7,060 nucleotides of DNA from contig JACFNW010000111.1 in the NCBI GenBank assembly GCA_019454665.1, forward strand, positions 1-7,060, read 5' to 3'. The DNA is from Fimbriimonadaceae bacterium (GTDB lineage: Bacteria; Armatimonadota; Fimbriimonadia; Fimbriimonadales; Fimbriimonadaceae). The translations under genes were made by a program, and so were the position numbers. The notes under the pieces were generated by a model. The model ran no database searches. It was given only the letters and a program-made list of their open reading frames with translations, and was not told the DNA's origin. Shown in pieces: positions 1 through 6,301 of this stretch (the first letter of the stretch is position 1; each line of letters opens with the position of its first letter).

Positions 1-1
1 C

Positions 2-715
2 ATGAGTCACCCCGAGCCGGATTCCTTCCACCCCGTCACCCCGAGCCGCGCTCTGGTGGATCAGGAGATTCGCGCCATCGAGCACGAGGTGCTCTCGATG
101 GCGAGCGTTGCGGACGCCATGATCGCCGACGCGGTTCGCGCGCTTTCCACGCTCGACACTCCGCTGGCCACCGAGGTCATCCAGCGCGACGACGTCATTG
201 ACCATGCCGACTTGGATATCGAGGTGCGTTGCCTTCGGTTGCTCGTGTTGCACCAACCCCTGGCCAGCGACTTCCGAACCGTCGGGACCGTGCTCAAGAT
301 GGTCACCGATCTCGAGCGTGTGGGTGATTTGGCGGTGGACATCGCCAAGATCGCGCGTAAAATTGACCTCGACCACGGCTCTCCCGAAATGGTGGACATT
401 CCGCGCATCGCGGGTTTGGCCGCTCGAATGTTGCGCGAAGCCATCGAGGCTTTCGTGAAGCGCGACCTCGAAATCGCCCACCGCGTGTGCGGCATGGACG
501 ACGAGGTGGACGACCTCTACCGCGCGTTTCGCGAGCAATTGCACGAAGCGATGAAATCCAAGCCCCAGACCGTGGTGAGCGCGAGCTATCTGCTCTTGGC
601 GATCCACCACTTCGAGCGGATCGCCGATCACGCGGTGAACATCGCCGAGCGCGTGGCCTTCATGGTCACGGGTCGCTTTGAGCAACTGGCTTCTTCGCAC
701 AAGTCGGATTCGTGA
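2..715 (+). CDS. phoU: Phosphate-signalling PhoU family protein
   Basis: PhoU proteins are cytoplasmic six-helix (two three-helix repeat) metal-binding proteins that connect the Pst phosphate transporter to the PhoR/PhoB-type two-component system and damp phosphate uptake. The 237-residue product shows both repeat signatures. The first is PLASDFRTVGTVLKM followed by DLERVGD (residues 86-109), with the ExxxD metal motif at E105/D109. The second is HFERIADHAVNIAE (203-216), with E205/D209. Length is normal for the family apart from an N-terminal extension of about 14 residues before DQEIRAIEHEVLSM. The ATG at base 2 sits at the very edge, so its ribosome-binding site is not visible. A GTG at 56 (residue 19) would give a more typical N-terminus. 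The gene ends in TGA and is convergent with the sugar permease gene at 850. Any pst genes would lie to the left, outside the window. Confidence 0.93.
   Translation: MSHPEPDSFHPVTPSRALVDQEIRAIEHEVLSMASVADAMIADAVRALSTLDTPLATEVIQRDDVIDHADLDIEVRCLRLLVLHQPLASDFRTVGTVLKMVTDLERVGDLAVDIAKIARKIDLDHGSPEMVDIPRIAGLAARMLREAIEAFVKRDLEIAHRVCGMDDEVDDLYRAFREQLHEAMKSKPQTVVSASYLLLAIHHFERIADHAVNIAERVAFMVTGRFEQLASSHKSDS
6..48. repeat. 14-bp direct repeat at the 5' end of phoU
   Basis: GTCACCCCGAGCCG occurs at 6-19 and again at 35-48, 29 bp apart. The two copies are read in different frames of the assigned PhoU ORF, so the repetition is at DNA level and not a protein motif. It may be an intergenic repeat falling in front of the true start codon. 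Significance is uncertain because only two copies are visible. Confidence 0.4.
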
Positions 716-718
716 GGG

Positions 719-812
719 GGATGGAAGTATGGAAGATGGAATGGGGAAGTAGGACCGGGAGTTGCCATCTCAATTTTCCACTTTCCCTCTTCCTTGTTCC
801 CTCTTCCCTCTT
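719..812. terminator. Imperfect purine/pyrimidine inverted repeat between convergent genes, possible bidirectional terminator
   Basis: The purine-rich arm at about 719-753 (repeats of GGAAGNN, GGAATGG and GGGGAAG) is imperfectly complementary to the pyrimidine arm at about 778-812. The intervening loop is about 24 bp. Aligned by eye, runs such as CCNACTT, CCC, TTCC, TTCC and CTTCC match. It lies directly after the phoU stop codon and at the 3' end of the convergent permease gene, where a terminator for both transcripts is expected. There is no classic GC-rich stem followed by a U-tract, so termination is inferred from position. The pairing may simply reflect inverted copies of one heptamer repeat. 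Confidence 0.35.
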
Positions 813-847
813 CCCTCTTCCCTCTTCCCTCTTCCCTCTTCCCTCCC
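785..847. repeat. Tandem heptamer array (CCCTCTT)n with G-quadruplex potential on the - strand
   Basis: Six perfect consecutive CCCTCTT units occupy 799-840. A further perfect unit lies at 785-791, a degenerate one (CCTTGTT) at 792-798 and a truncated one (CCCTCCC) at 841-847. The complementary strand reads GGG-A-GGG-AAGA-GGG-AAGA-GGG and onwards, which meets the usual G3 with short-loop definition of a quadruplex-forming sequence. The - strand permease gene ends in tandem TAG TAG stops (850-852 and 847-849), so its transcript would enter the array at once. The array can act as a roadblock or 3'-end structure, or be a slippage-prone microsatellite. Function is unknown. Confidence 0.9.
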
Positions 848-849
848 TA

Positions 850-1674
850 CTACTTGAGTCCGCCCAACATGATGCCCTTCGTGAAATAGCGCTGGGTGAA
901 TAGGAACGCGACGAGCAGAGGCAGCATCACGACGACGGCGGCGGTCATCTGCAAGGGCCAGTTGGTTGCCCCGTAGCTGTTCTTGAAGACCGATAGACCG
1001 ACTTCCAGCGTCCGCATCTCCATCGAGTTCGTTGCGAGCAACGGCCAGAAGAAGTCGGTCCACACGGCAAAGAACGAGAATGCGCCGGCGGTCGCCAAAG
1101 CTGCTTTGCTCAGGGGCATGATGACCTGCGCATAAATCCGCAAATCGCCCGCGCCATCCATCCGTGCTGCCTCTTCGAGCTCCTTCGGGATGGCGGCGAA
1201 GAACTGTCGGAACAGGAAGACGCTGAACGCGCTGCCAAGGCCCGGAACGATCAGGGCGGCGTAGGTGTTCAGCCACCCGAACCAACGCACCATCAGGTAG
1301 ACCGGAATTTGCGTGACAGGGCCGGCGAACATCATGCTCAGTAGGAACATCAAGAAGATGAAGTCGCGGCCCCTGAACGTCAGCCGTGCAAACCCATAGG
1401 CGGCCAGCGATGCGACCAGCAACTGTCCAGCCACCACAACCGTGGTGACCACGATCGAGTTGAAGAAGAACCGCGCCACCGGGATGTCGGGCATGCTGAG
1501 CACGAACGCGTAGTTCTCCCAATGGAACCGCTCGGGCCACAGCTTGTCCATCGTGGGAATTGGAGCTTTGCTCGGATGCAACGAGACCAGCACCATCCAG
1601 ACGAATGGCGCGAGCAAAAAGGCCGCCAACGCAGTCAACCCTACGTACAGCAACGTCACGCGAAGGGATTTCAT
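850..1674 (-). CDS. Carbohydrate ABC transporter permease, MalG type
   Basis: One of two membrane subunits of a CUT1-family sugar importer in the cytoplasmic membrane. The 274-residue product has about six hydrophobic segments: near 8-31, 71-95, 104-128, 138-158, 193-213 and 243-262. It carries the ATPase-coupling EAA loop at 168-187 (EAARMDGAGDLRIYAQVIMP) and the family C-terminal pattern QRYFTKGIMLGGLK. The start chosen is the ATG at 1674, which overlaps the stop of the small upstream gene as ATGA. An in-frame ATG at 1788 would add 38 residues of non-hydrophobic, non-family sequence and is rejected. The ribosome-binding site is weak (GGTGG about 7 nt upstream), so translational coupling is likely. 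Substrate cannot be read from the sequence. No ATPase gene is adjacent. Confidence 0.95.
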   Translation of the reverse strand: MKSLRVTLLYVGLTALAAFLLAPFVWMVLVSLHPSKAPIPTMDKLWPERFHWENYAFVLSMPDIPVARFFFNSIVVTTVVVAGQLLVASLAAYGFARLTFRGRDFIFLMFLLSMMFAGPVTQIPVYLMVRWFGWLNTYAALIVPGLGSAFSVFLFRQFFAAIPKELEEAARMDGAGDLRIYAQVIMPLSKAALATAGAFSFFAVWTDFFWPLLATNSMEMRTLEVGLSVFKNSYGATNWPLQMTAAVVVMLPLLVAFLFTQRYFTKGIMLGGLK

Positions 1675-1901
1675 CGTATCGCCACCCAGATCATCGCCAA
1701 CACCAGCAGCAAGGGTAGGACAACACAGCCGACAGAGGTCCTGCGGTAGATCCGGTTGTAAAGTGCACGGCGAGGGTTCGTGACCCACCCCCAGCCTCGC
1801 GGCGCCTTGAGGCCCAAGTTGTGCCGGACGATCCGCTTGACGGATGTTCTGGCCGAGATTCGGCCTCGAAGGGATGGTCGTCGGATGGGTCCTCGTCTCA
1901 T
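1671..1901 (-). CDS. Small arginine-rich single-pass membrane protein of unknown function, between two permeases
   Basis: This 76-residue ORF starts at an ATG at 1901 that shares its first base with the TAA stop of the MalF-type gene (TAATG). It ends in a TGA at 1671 that overlaps the MalG-type start (ATGA). A weak GGTGAG precedes the start. The product has 16 Arg and 2 Lys and no Asp or Glu. Residues 1-56 are basic and include RISARTSVKR, the Trp-containing PRGWGWVTNPRRALYN, and IYRRTS. Residues 57-75 (VGCVVLPLLLVLAMIWVAI) form one membrane helix, followed by a single terminal Arg. The positive-inside rule predicts the N-terminus in the cytoplasm. I do not recognise a named family. The NPRRALYNRIYRRTS stretch resembles, from memory only, a segment found in small hypothetical proteins of other bacteria. 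It could be an accessory or regulatory subunit of the importer, or an independent small protein carried in the operon. Existence as a gene is inferred from the double overlap and composition. Confidence 0.68.
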   Translation of the reverse strand: MRRGPIRRPSLRGRISARTSVKRIVRHNLGLKAPRGWGWVTNPRRALYNRIYRRTSVGCVVLPLLLVLAMIWVAIR

Positions 1902-2779
1902 TAGCTCACCGCCGTGCTGTACCCTTCCAGCTGGGATTTCATCGCGCGAAATTGCCAGTAGGCTACCGCCAGAATCGCGAGGAGCAGGATGAACGACTTG
2001 GCGCTCGCCAAGCCGACGTGGAACTTCTCCCACGCCTCCGAGTAGATGTGGTAGCCGACGACGTCGGTCGTCCCTTCTGGACCACCCCTGGTCATCATAT
2101 AGACTGGGGTGAAGATCTGGAATGCCGAGATCGTCGAAGTCACCAGCACGAAGAACGTCGTCGGCACCAACATCGGAAGCGTGACGTGCCAGAACGTCTT
2201 CCACGGAGTCGAACCGTCCAGATCGGCTGCCTCGTAAAGAGACGTTGGGATTGCGATGAGACCTGCAAGAAAGAGGATCATCCGAGGACCCAATCCCGTC
2301 CAGATGGACATGAACACCAACGCCCACATCGCCCACGACGGATGGCTGAGGAAGTCAATGTTCTGCCCGAAGCGCATCAAAAAGGTATTGATCAATCCGT
2401 GCTCGGGAAGGTACACGTAGATCCAGAGCATCGAAACCGCGACTCCGCTGCTGATCGCCGGAATGTAATAGAGGGTGCGGAACAAGGTGACGCCGCGAAG
2501 CTTCTGATTGATCATCAACGCGACAAACAGCGCGACGACCATCCCAACGGGAACGCTCACCAAGGTGTAGCGCGTCGAGTTCCACATCGCGTTCCAGAAC
2601 GCCTGATCCTGGAACGTGTCCGCGTAATTCTTCAGGCCGATGAACGGCTTGGAATCCTTGAGCAAGTCCCACTTGAAGAGGCTCAGATACGCGGCATATG
2701 CGATCGGAATCCACGCGAACAGCAGCAGGTGGATCGTGGCGGGAGCGATGAAGAGGTAGCCGATGGGTCGCTGCTTCAC
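1901..2779 (-). CDS. Carbohydrate ABC transporter permease, MalF/UgpA type
   Basis: Partner membrane subunit of the CUT1-type sugar importer, 292 residues, the usual length for the short (UgpA-like) branch of MalF-type permeases. Hydrophobic segments lie near 9-33, 72-92, 103-124, 149-178, 206-228 and 258-278. The EAA coupling loop is at 183-204 (EAADLDGSTPWKTFWHVTLP). A conserved family stretch around 228-266 contains MMTRGGPEGTTDVVGYHIY and later GLASAKSFILLL. The start is GTG at 2779, overlapping the binding-protein stop as GTGA. AAGGAG lies 8 nt upstream, the best Shine-Dalgarno sequence seen in this operon. The TAA stop overlaps the ATG of the small gene that follows. Confidence 0.95.
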   Translation of the reverse strand: MKQRPIGYLFIAPATIHLLLFAWIPIAYAAYLSLFKWDLLKDSKPFIGLKNYADTFQDQAFWNAMWNSTRYTLVSVPVGMVVALFVALMINQKLRGVTLFRTLYYIPAISSGVAVSMLWIYVYLPEHGLINTFLMRFGQNIDFLSHPSWAMWALVFMSIWTGLGPRMILFLAGLIAIPTSLYEAADLDGSTPWKTFWHVTLPMLVPTTFFVLVTSTISAFQIFTPVYMMTRGGPEGTTDVVGYHIYSEAWEKFHVGLASAKSFILLLAILAVAYWQFRAMKSQLEGYSTAVS

Positions 2780-3513
2780 TTGGCGAACTCCTTGTCCACC
2801 TGGCTCGCGGCATGCCGCAACGCTTCGGGGATCGGCTTGCCACTCTTCAGCACACTGTCCATCATGTTCTGACCGATCGTCTCAACGGGATTGTACTTCT
2901 CGACCTTTGCGCCCCACGGGGGTCGGGCGGAAGGCACGATCTCGAAGAACTTGGCCTCGCGCGGGTCCTTCGCGGCGATCTCCTCGGCTACATCTCTGCG
3001 CGCAGAGACTGCCAATCCCAACCGCGCGTACTTCCGCTGAACCTCTTCGCTGGTCATGTACTTGACGAAGCGCCACGCCTCGTCCACGTGCTTGCAGTGC
3101 TTCCCGATCGCCCAGCCGGATTCGTACATGACCGTCTGCGACGCCGAGAGTTGCGTCGGAACGGGGGCCACACCGACGTCGTCCATCGCCAACAGCGGCT
3201 TCCCATCGGAACCCTTGGGCGCGGCGGCGTAGCCGATAAGCGCCCAGTGCCCGCTGATCTCCATCGCGGCCTGCCCCTGGGTGAACAGGTCCACGCCCAT
3301 GGCGGCAGACTCCGAGAGCGAGGGCGAGACGCCCTCCCTCATCAGTGTGGCGAGGAACTCGACGCCCCGCTGCGTCTCGGGCGAGTCGAACGCTCCAGAG
3401 GACATCGTGCCCTCGGGGTTCAGCACGTCGCCGCCCGCATTCCAGATCCATGTGATCCATCCGGGCATCCAGTTGGCGAATTTGAACCCGTACACGCCCT
3501 TGGATCGGTCCGC
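2776..3513 (-). CDS. Extracellular sugar-binding protein, C-terminal part of a frameshifted gene
   Basis: This frame continues the solute-binding protein begun at 4058, displaced by one base. It encodes about 245 residues from ADRSKGVYGFKF to the end. It includes FANWMPGWITWIWNAGGD and FDSPETQRGVEFLATLMREG, both typical of family 1 solute-binding proteins. A C-terminal lobe carries GWAIGKHCKHVDEAWRFVKY and EEVQRKYARLGLAVSARRDV. Taken alone, the first possible start is a GTG at 3495. That would give a 239-residue protein with no signal peptide and no N-terminal lobe, so independent function is unlikely. The end overlaps the MalF-type start as GTGA, as expected for the true 3' end of the binding-protein gene. 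Confidence 0.85.
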   Translation of the reverse strand, partial: ADRSKGVYGFKFANWMPGWITWIWNAGGDVLNPEGTMSSGAFDSPETQRGVEFLATLMREGVSPSLSESAAMGVDLFTQGQAAMEISGHWALIGYAAAPKGSDGKPLLAMDDVGVAPVPTQLSASQTVMYESGWAIGKHCKHVDEAWRFVKYMTSEEVQRKYARLGLAVSARRDVAEEIAAKDPREAKFFEIVPSARPPWGAKVEKYNPVETIGQNMMDSVLKSGKPIPEALRHAASQVDKEFAK

Positions 3514-4058
3514 CGCTTGGCCGCGTCCAAGAACTCCTCGTACGTCCAGTGGTCCTTCGGGTAGCCCACGCCCGCCGCATCGAAGAGCCTGCGGTTGTAG
3601 TAGAGGACCATCGGCGTGAAATCCTTGGGGATGGCGTAAACCTGATCGCCTCGCCGCGCGATGTCCACCACGTTCGGAAAGTACGCGTCGAGGTCGAACG
3701 ACTGGTCCTTGGCGATGATCGGCGTCAGGTCCTTGAGCACGCCGTTGTCCACGAATACGGCGGCGCTGGACGCATCGAGCAGCATGACCTCGGGTTCCGA
3801 CCGCGCGATGAAGTTCAGGAGCATCTTGCGGACGTACTCCTGCGAGCCCGGGATCAACTCCAATCGAATGTCAATGTCCGGGTTCTGGCGCTCGAATTCG
3901 GCGAAGATCTCGCGCTCCACCTTGGCGAACTCGCTGTCGTCGCCCGCTCCGCCCCACGTGGCGACCCTCACCACGGTGCGTCCGTCGCCCGTGATGGTGG
4001 AGCACCCGCCGACCATGGCGAGCACCAGCAACACAAGGCTCCGCACGAAGCGCTTCAC
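3420..4058 (-). CDS. Extracellular sugar-binding lipoprotein, N-terminal part of a frameshifted gene
   Basis: Binding protein of the CUT1-type sugar importer, captured outside the cytoplasmic membrane as a lipoprotein. The start is GTG at 4058, 18 bp after the mobA stop. A basic N-terminus (MKR) and hydrophobic core lead to a lipobox MVGGC with the lipidated Cys at residue 19. Typical family 1 features follow: VVRVATWGG, EREIFAEFERQNPDIDIRLE, PEVMLLDASSAAVFVDNG, KDFTPMVLYYNRRLFDAAGV and WTYEEFLDAAKR (to residue 182). After that the frame runs 30 residues of non-family sequence to a stop at 3420. The family sequence resumes in the -1 frame. Joining the two gives about 427 residues, a normal length. 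The break is either a real inactivating mutation or a one-base sequence error. No recognisable ribosome-binding site is seen. Confidence 0.87.
   Translation of the reverse strand: MKRFVRSLVLLVLAMVGGCSTITGDGRTVVRVATWGGAGDDSEFAKVEREIFAEFERQNPDIDIRLELIPGSQEYVRKMLLNFIARSEPEVMLLDASSAAVFVDNGVLKDLTPIIAKDQSFDLDAYFPNVVDIARRGDQVYAIPKDFTPMVLYYNRRLFDAAGVGYPKDHWTYEEFLDAAKRRTDPRACTGSNSPTGCPDGSHGSGMRAATC
3509..3518 (-). other. Single-base frameshift site in the binding-protein gene
   Basis: On the - strand this stretch reads AAGCGGCGGA. The upstream frame reads AAG CGG CGG (Lys-Arg-Arg) and the downstream family frame reads GCG GAC CGA (Ala-Asp-Arg). Adding one base, for example a third G to give AAG CGG GCG GAC, restores one open frame across the whole gene. 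It is a short GC-rich run, the kind of place where a base is easily lost. No canonical X XXY YYZ slippery heptamer is present, so programmed -1 frameshifting is unlikely. Confidence 0.75.
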
Positions 4059-4076
4059 AAGCCCGGTTCTACCCGT

Positions 4077-4658
4077 TCATTCCTGAACGGCGTCTTCCAA
4101 AGCCCGGCGAAAGGCATCGGGGTCGTTCACGCCGACCACGTCACGGGGGGCGATCCCCGCCGACCGCAGGGCATCTTCGTCGGCGTAGAAAGCGTCCAGG
4201 CGGTGCGTCCAGTCGCGTATGCGCGCCGATCCCTCGGCTTTCGCGGCTCGGGCGTGCTCCCATGCCGATGCGCGATACAGGGCGCACAAAGGCTGGGTCC
4301 GCCCTTCGACGACCGGGATCGCGGCCCCATGCGGCCCAATCAGTTCGAGCAGGCCCCGCACCACCCCTGTGTGAAACCGAACCGCATCGCACGAAACGAC
4401 CATCACCAAGGGCTTCGAGGGCATCCAATCCGCCAGCGCCGCCAACGGGCCGGAGAACGCCTCGCCATCGGGCAGAAACGCCGCCCCGACGATCGGGCGT
4501 CCACCCAACACGGTCACCGGCACGTCCCCTTCGAGAAGCAGGCGCACCAAACGCTCGAGAATCGGTTCGCCCCCCACGAGCAGGCGCGACTTGTCTTGGC
4601 CCATCCGGCGGCTCGCGCCGCCCGCCAGCACCACGGCCTCCAGCAGTTCCAGGGTCAT
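4077..4658 (-). CDS. mobA: MobA-type molybdenum cofactor guanylyltransferase (NTP transferase family)
   Basis: MobA transfers GMP from GTP to molybdopterin to make the guanine dinucleotide form of the cofactor in the cytoplasm. The 193-residue product has the nucleotide-binding signature LAGGASRRMGQDKSRL (11-26, with Lys23), then FSGPLAAL and VVSCDAVRF with the metal-binding Asp91. TQPLCALY (121-128) and the C-terminal VNDPDAFRRA match the MobA pattern. The usual P-C-D-x-P around the Asp is here S-C-D-A-V, and no other cofactor-synthesis gene is visible, so a related MobA-like transferase remains possible. The start is the ATG at 4658, overlapping the RNase J stop as ATGA. Reading further upstream in this frame is antisense-like shadow inside RNase J. 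Its TGA stop is followed in the same frame by six codons and then the binding-protein GTG. Confidence 0.85.
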   Translation of the reverse strand: MTLELLEAVVLAGGASRRMGQDKSRLLVGGEPILERLVRLLLEGDVPVTVLGGRPIVGAAFLPDGEAFSGPLAALADWMPSKPLVMVVSCDAVRFHTGVVRGLLELIGPHGAAIPVVEGRTQPLCALYRASAWEHARAAKAEGSARIRDWTHRLDAFYADEDALRSAGIAPRDVVGVNDPDAFRRALEDAVQE

Positions 4659-6301
4659 ACCTCGACGACGATGGGCACGATGACGGGCCGGATGCCCGCC
4701 TTCTTGTGCAGGTGCCGCTTGGCCAAGTCCGCCACGTCGAAGCGCACGCGGTCCACGTCTTTCAGGTCGTCGCGCGAGAACGTCGAGAGTCCGTCGGCGA
4801 TGAACTCCGAAAGGCCCGCGATGGCCTCGGGCTTGGCATGGATGCCGCGATGCTGGAACGTGGGCGGACCGACCAACTCGCCCGTATCCACGTCCACCAC
4901 CACGGTGACGGCCACAAACCCGTCGTTGCTCAGGTTCGAACGGTCGCGCAGCACGTCGTCGCTGATCCCCGGCTCGCCGCCCCGGTCCACCAGCACTCGG
5001 CCAAACTCGACCGGCTCGCCCAGCCAAGCCGATCGCTCGTCCATGCACACCGGTACGCCGTCGCGCATTTCGAAGATGCGATGTTCGGCATGCCCCATCT
5101 CCAACGCCATGCGTCGGTACTGGTGTTGGTGCCGCGGTTCGCCATGAACGGGCATGAGATAGAACGGGCGCGTGAGGTTGATCATCATCTTGAGTTCCTC
5201 TTGGTGCGCGTGCCCGCTCACGTGGATGGGTTGGGGCGTCTGGTAGAGCACGGTCGCCCCCTGCCGAAAGAGCCGGTTCACGGTCCGCCAGATGGACGCC
5301 TCGTTGCCCGGGATCGGGCGGGCCGAATACAGCACGGTGTCGCCCTTTTGAATCTGCAACCGCGAGTACTCGCCCTTGCTCATCTGCACCAGCGCCGAGA
5401 GCGGCTCGCCCTGCGTGCCCGTGGTGAGGATGGCCAACTGGTGCGCCGGATACTGGGTCGAATCGCGGAGCGCGATCATCACTCCCGGCGGCAACTTCAT
5501 GTAGCCCATCTTCGCGCAAATCTCGATGGTCTGCTCCATGCGCCGACCGGCGATGGCCACTTTGCGGCCCATCTCCGCCGCCACGTCAATGGTCTGCTGC
5601 ATGCGGTGGATGTTGCTGGCGAACGTGGTCAACAACACCCGGCCCTGCGCATTGGCGAACGCGTTGCGGAGACCGTTCTTCACAACGCTCTCGCTCAGGC
5701 TCCAGCCGGGTTCCTCGGCGTTGGTGCAGTCGCTGATTAAGGCGATGACGCCTTCGCGCCCGAGTTCGCCCAGCCGCGTGATGTTCGCCATCTTGCCGTC
5801 CACGGGCGTGAAGTCGAACTTGAAGTCGGCGGTGAACAGCACGATCCCCTGCGCCGTTCGGACCGCCATCGCGCACGTTTCGGGAATGCTGTGCGTGATG
5901 CGGATGGGTTCGACGCTCAGCGAACCGGCTTCGATGATGTCCCCGGGATTGAAGATCCGAAGGTCGAACGCTTTGGCGCCCACGCGTTCTTCCAGCTTGG
6001 GCCGCAACAGCGCCGCGGCGAGCGGGCTGCAATAGACGGGCACCTGCATCTCCCGCAGCAGGTACGGGAGCGCCCCCACGTGGTCCTCGTGGGCATGGGT
6101 GATGAAAACGCCCCGCACTCTGTCGCGGTTGGCGAGCAGGTAGCGGAAGTCGGGGATGACGATGTCCACCCCCAACATTTCCTCGCTGGGAAACGAAAGG
6201 CCGCAGTCCACCACGACGATGTCGTCGCCCTGCCGCACCACGTTGCAGTTCTTGCCGATCTCGTCGGCGCCCCCGAGGGGGATCACTTGTACGAAGCTCA
6301 T
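4655..6301 (-). CDS. rnj: Ribonuclease J (metallo-beta-lactamase / beta-CASP nuclease)
   Basis: RNase J is a cytoplasmic endonuclease and 5'-to-3' exonuclease that processes and degrades mRNA and matures rRNA. The product is 548 residues, close to the family norm of about 555. Metallo-beta-lactamase motifs are THAHEDH (68-74), HSIP (His137) and TADFKFD (Asp159). The beta-CASP domain holds SDCTNAEEPGWSLSES (190-204), TTFASNIHR, SARPIPGNE (327-334) and HVSGHAHQEEL (360-370), then PVHGE with His386. The C-terminal domain begins near VLVDRGGE and includes VLRDRSNLSNDGFVAV. The N-terminal LGGADEIGKN differs slightly from the common LGGLGEIGKN. The start is the ATG at 6301, overlapping the upstream PhoU-domain stop as ATGA. 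A longer reading of this frame to 6646 is shadow over that gene. No Shine-Dalgarno sequence is evident, so coupling is likely. Confidence 0.97.
   Translation of the reverse strand: MSFVQVIPLGGADEIGKNCNVVRQGDDIVVVDCGLSFPSEEMLGVDIVIPDFRYLLANRDRVRGVFITHAHEDHVGALPYLLREMQVPVYCSPLAAALLRPKLEERVGAKAFDLRIFNPGDIIEAGSLSVEPIRITHSIPETCAMAVRTAQGIVLFTADFKFDFTPVDGKMANITRLGELGREGVIALISDCTNAEEPGWSLSESVVKNGLRNAFANAQGRVLLTTFASNIHRMQQTIDVAAEMGRKVAIAGRRMEQTIEICAKMGYMKLPPGVMIALRDSTQYPAHQLAILTTGTQGEPLSALVQMSKGEYSRLQIQKGDTVLYSARPIPGNEASIWRTVNRLFRQGATVLYQTPQPIHVSGHAHQEELKMMINLTRPFYLMPVHGEPRHQHQYRRMALEMGHAEHRIFEMRDGVPVCMDERSAWLGEPVEFGRVLVDRGGEPGISDDVLRDRSNLSNDGFVAVTVVVDVDTGELVGPPTFQHRGIHAKPEAIAGLSEFIADGLSTFSRDDLKDVDRVRFDVADLAKRHLHKKAGIRPVIVPIVVEV

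Noticed and set aside
785..847. CRISPR array
   Set aside because: The 7-bp units are directly contiguous with no spacers, so this is a microsatellite.
712..903. + strand ORF translating the heptamer array into a Ser/Leu/Phe/Pro repeat
   Set aside because: The protein periodicity is only the DNA repeat read through. It overlaps the end of phoU and of the permease, and has no start signal.
1675..1788. Possible 38-residue N-terminal extension of the MalG-type permease
   Set aside because: The extension does not resemble permease sequence, and the ATG at 1674 gives a normal N-terminus coupled by ATGA to the upstream gene.
1844..2872. + strand open frame of 342 codons
   Set aside because: It is a mirror of the MalF-type permease, whose hydrophobic segments and EAA motif on the other strand are unambiguous.
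3505..3520. Programmed -1 frameshift in the binding protein
   Set aside because: There is no slippery heptamer and no obvious reason for a binding protein to be made in two forms. A lost base is simpler.
3549..5147. Long + strand open frame of 532 codons
   Set aside because: It lies antisense to the binding protein, mobA and RNase J and has no recognisable domain. High-GC coding DNA often leaves long open antisense frames.
4659..5519. Long upstream extension of the mobA frame
   Set aside because: This is an out-of-frame reading inside RNase J. The real MobA starts at MTLELLEAVVLAGG, coupled by ATGA.
4262..5740. Long + strand open frame of 492 codons
   Set aside because: It is antisense to mobA and RNase J, rich in Arg, His and Pro, and has no family features.
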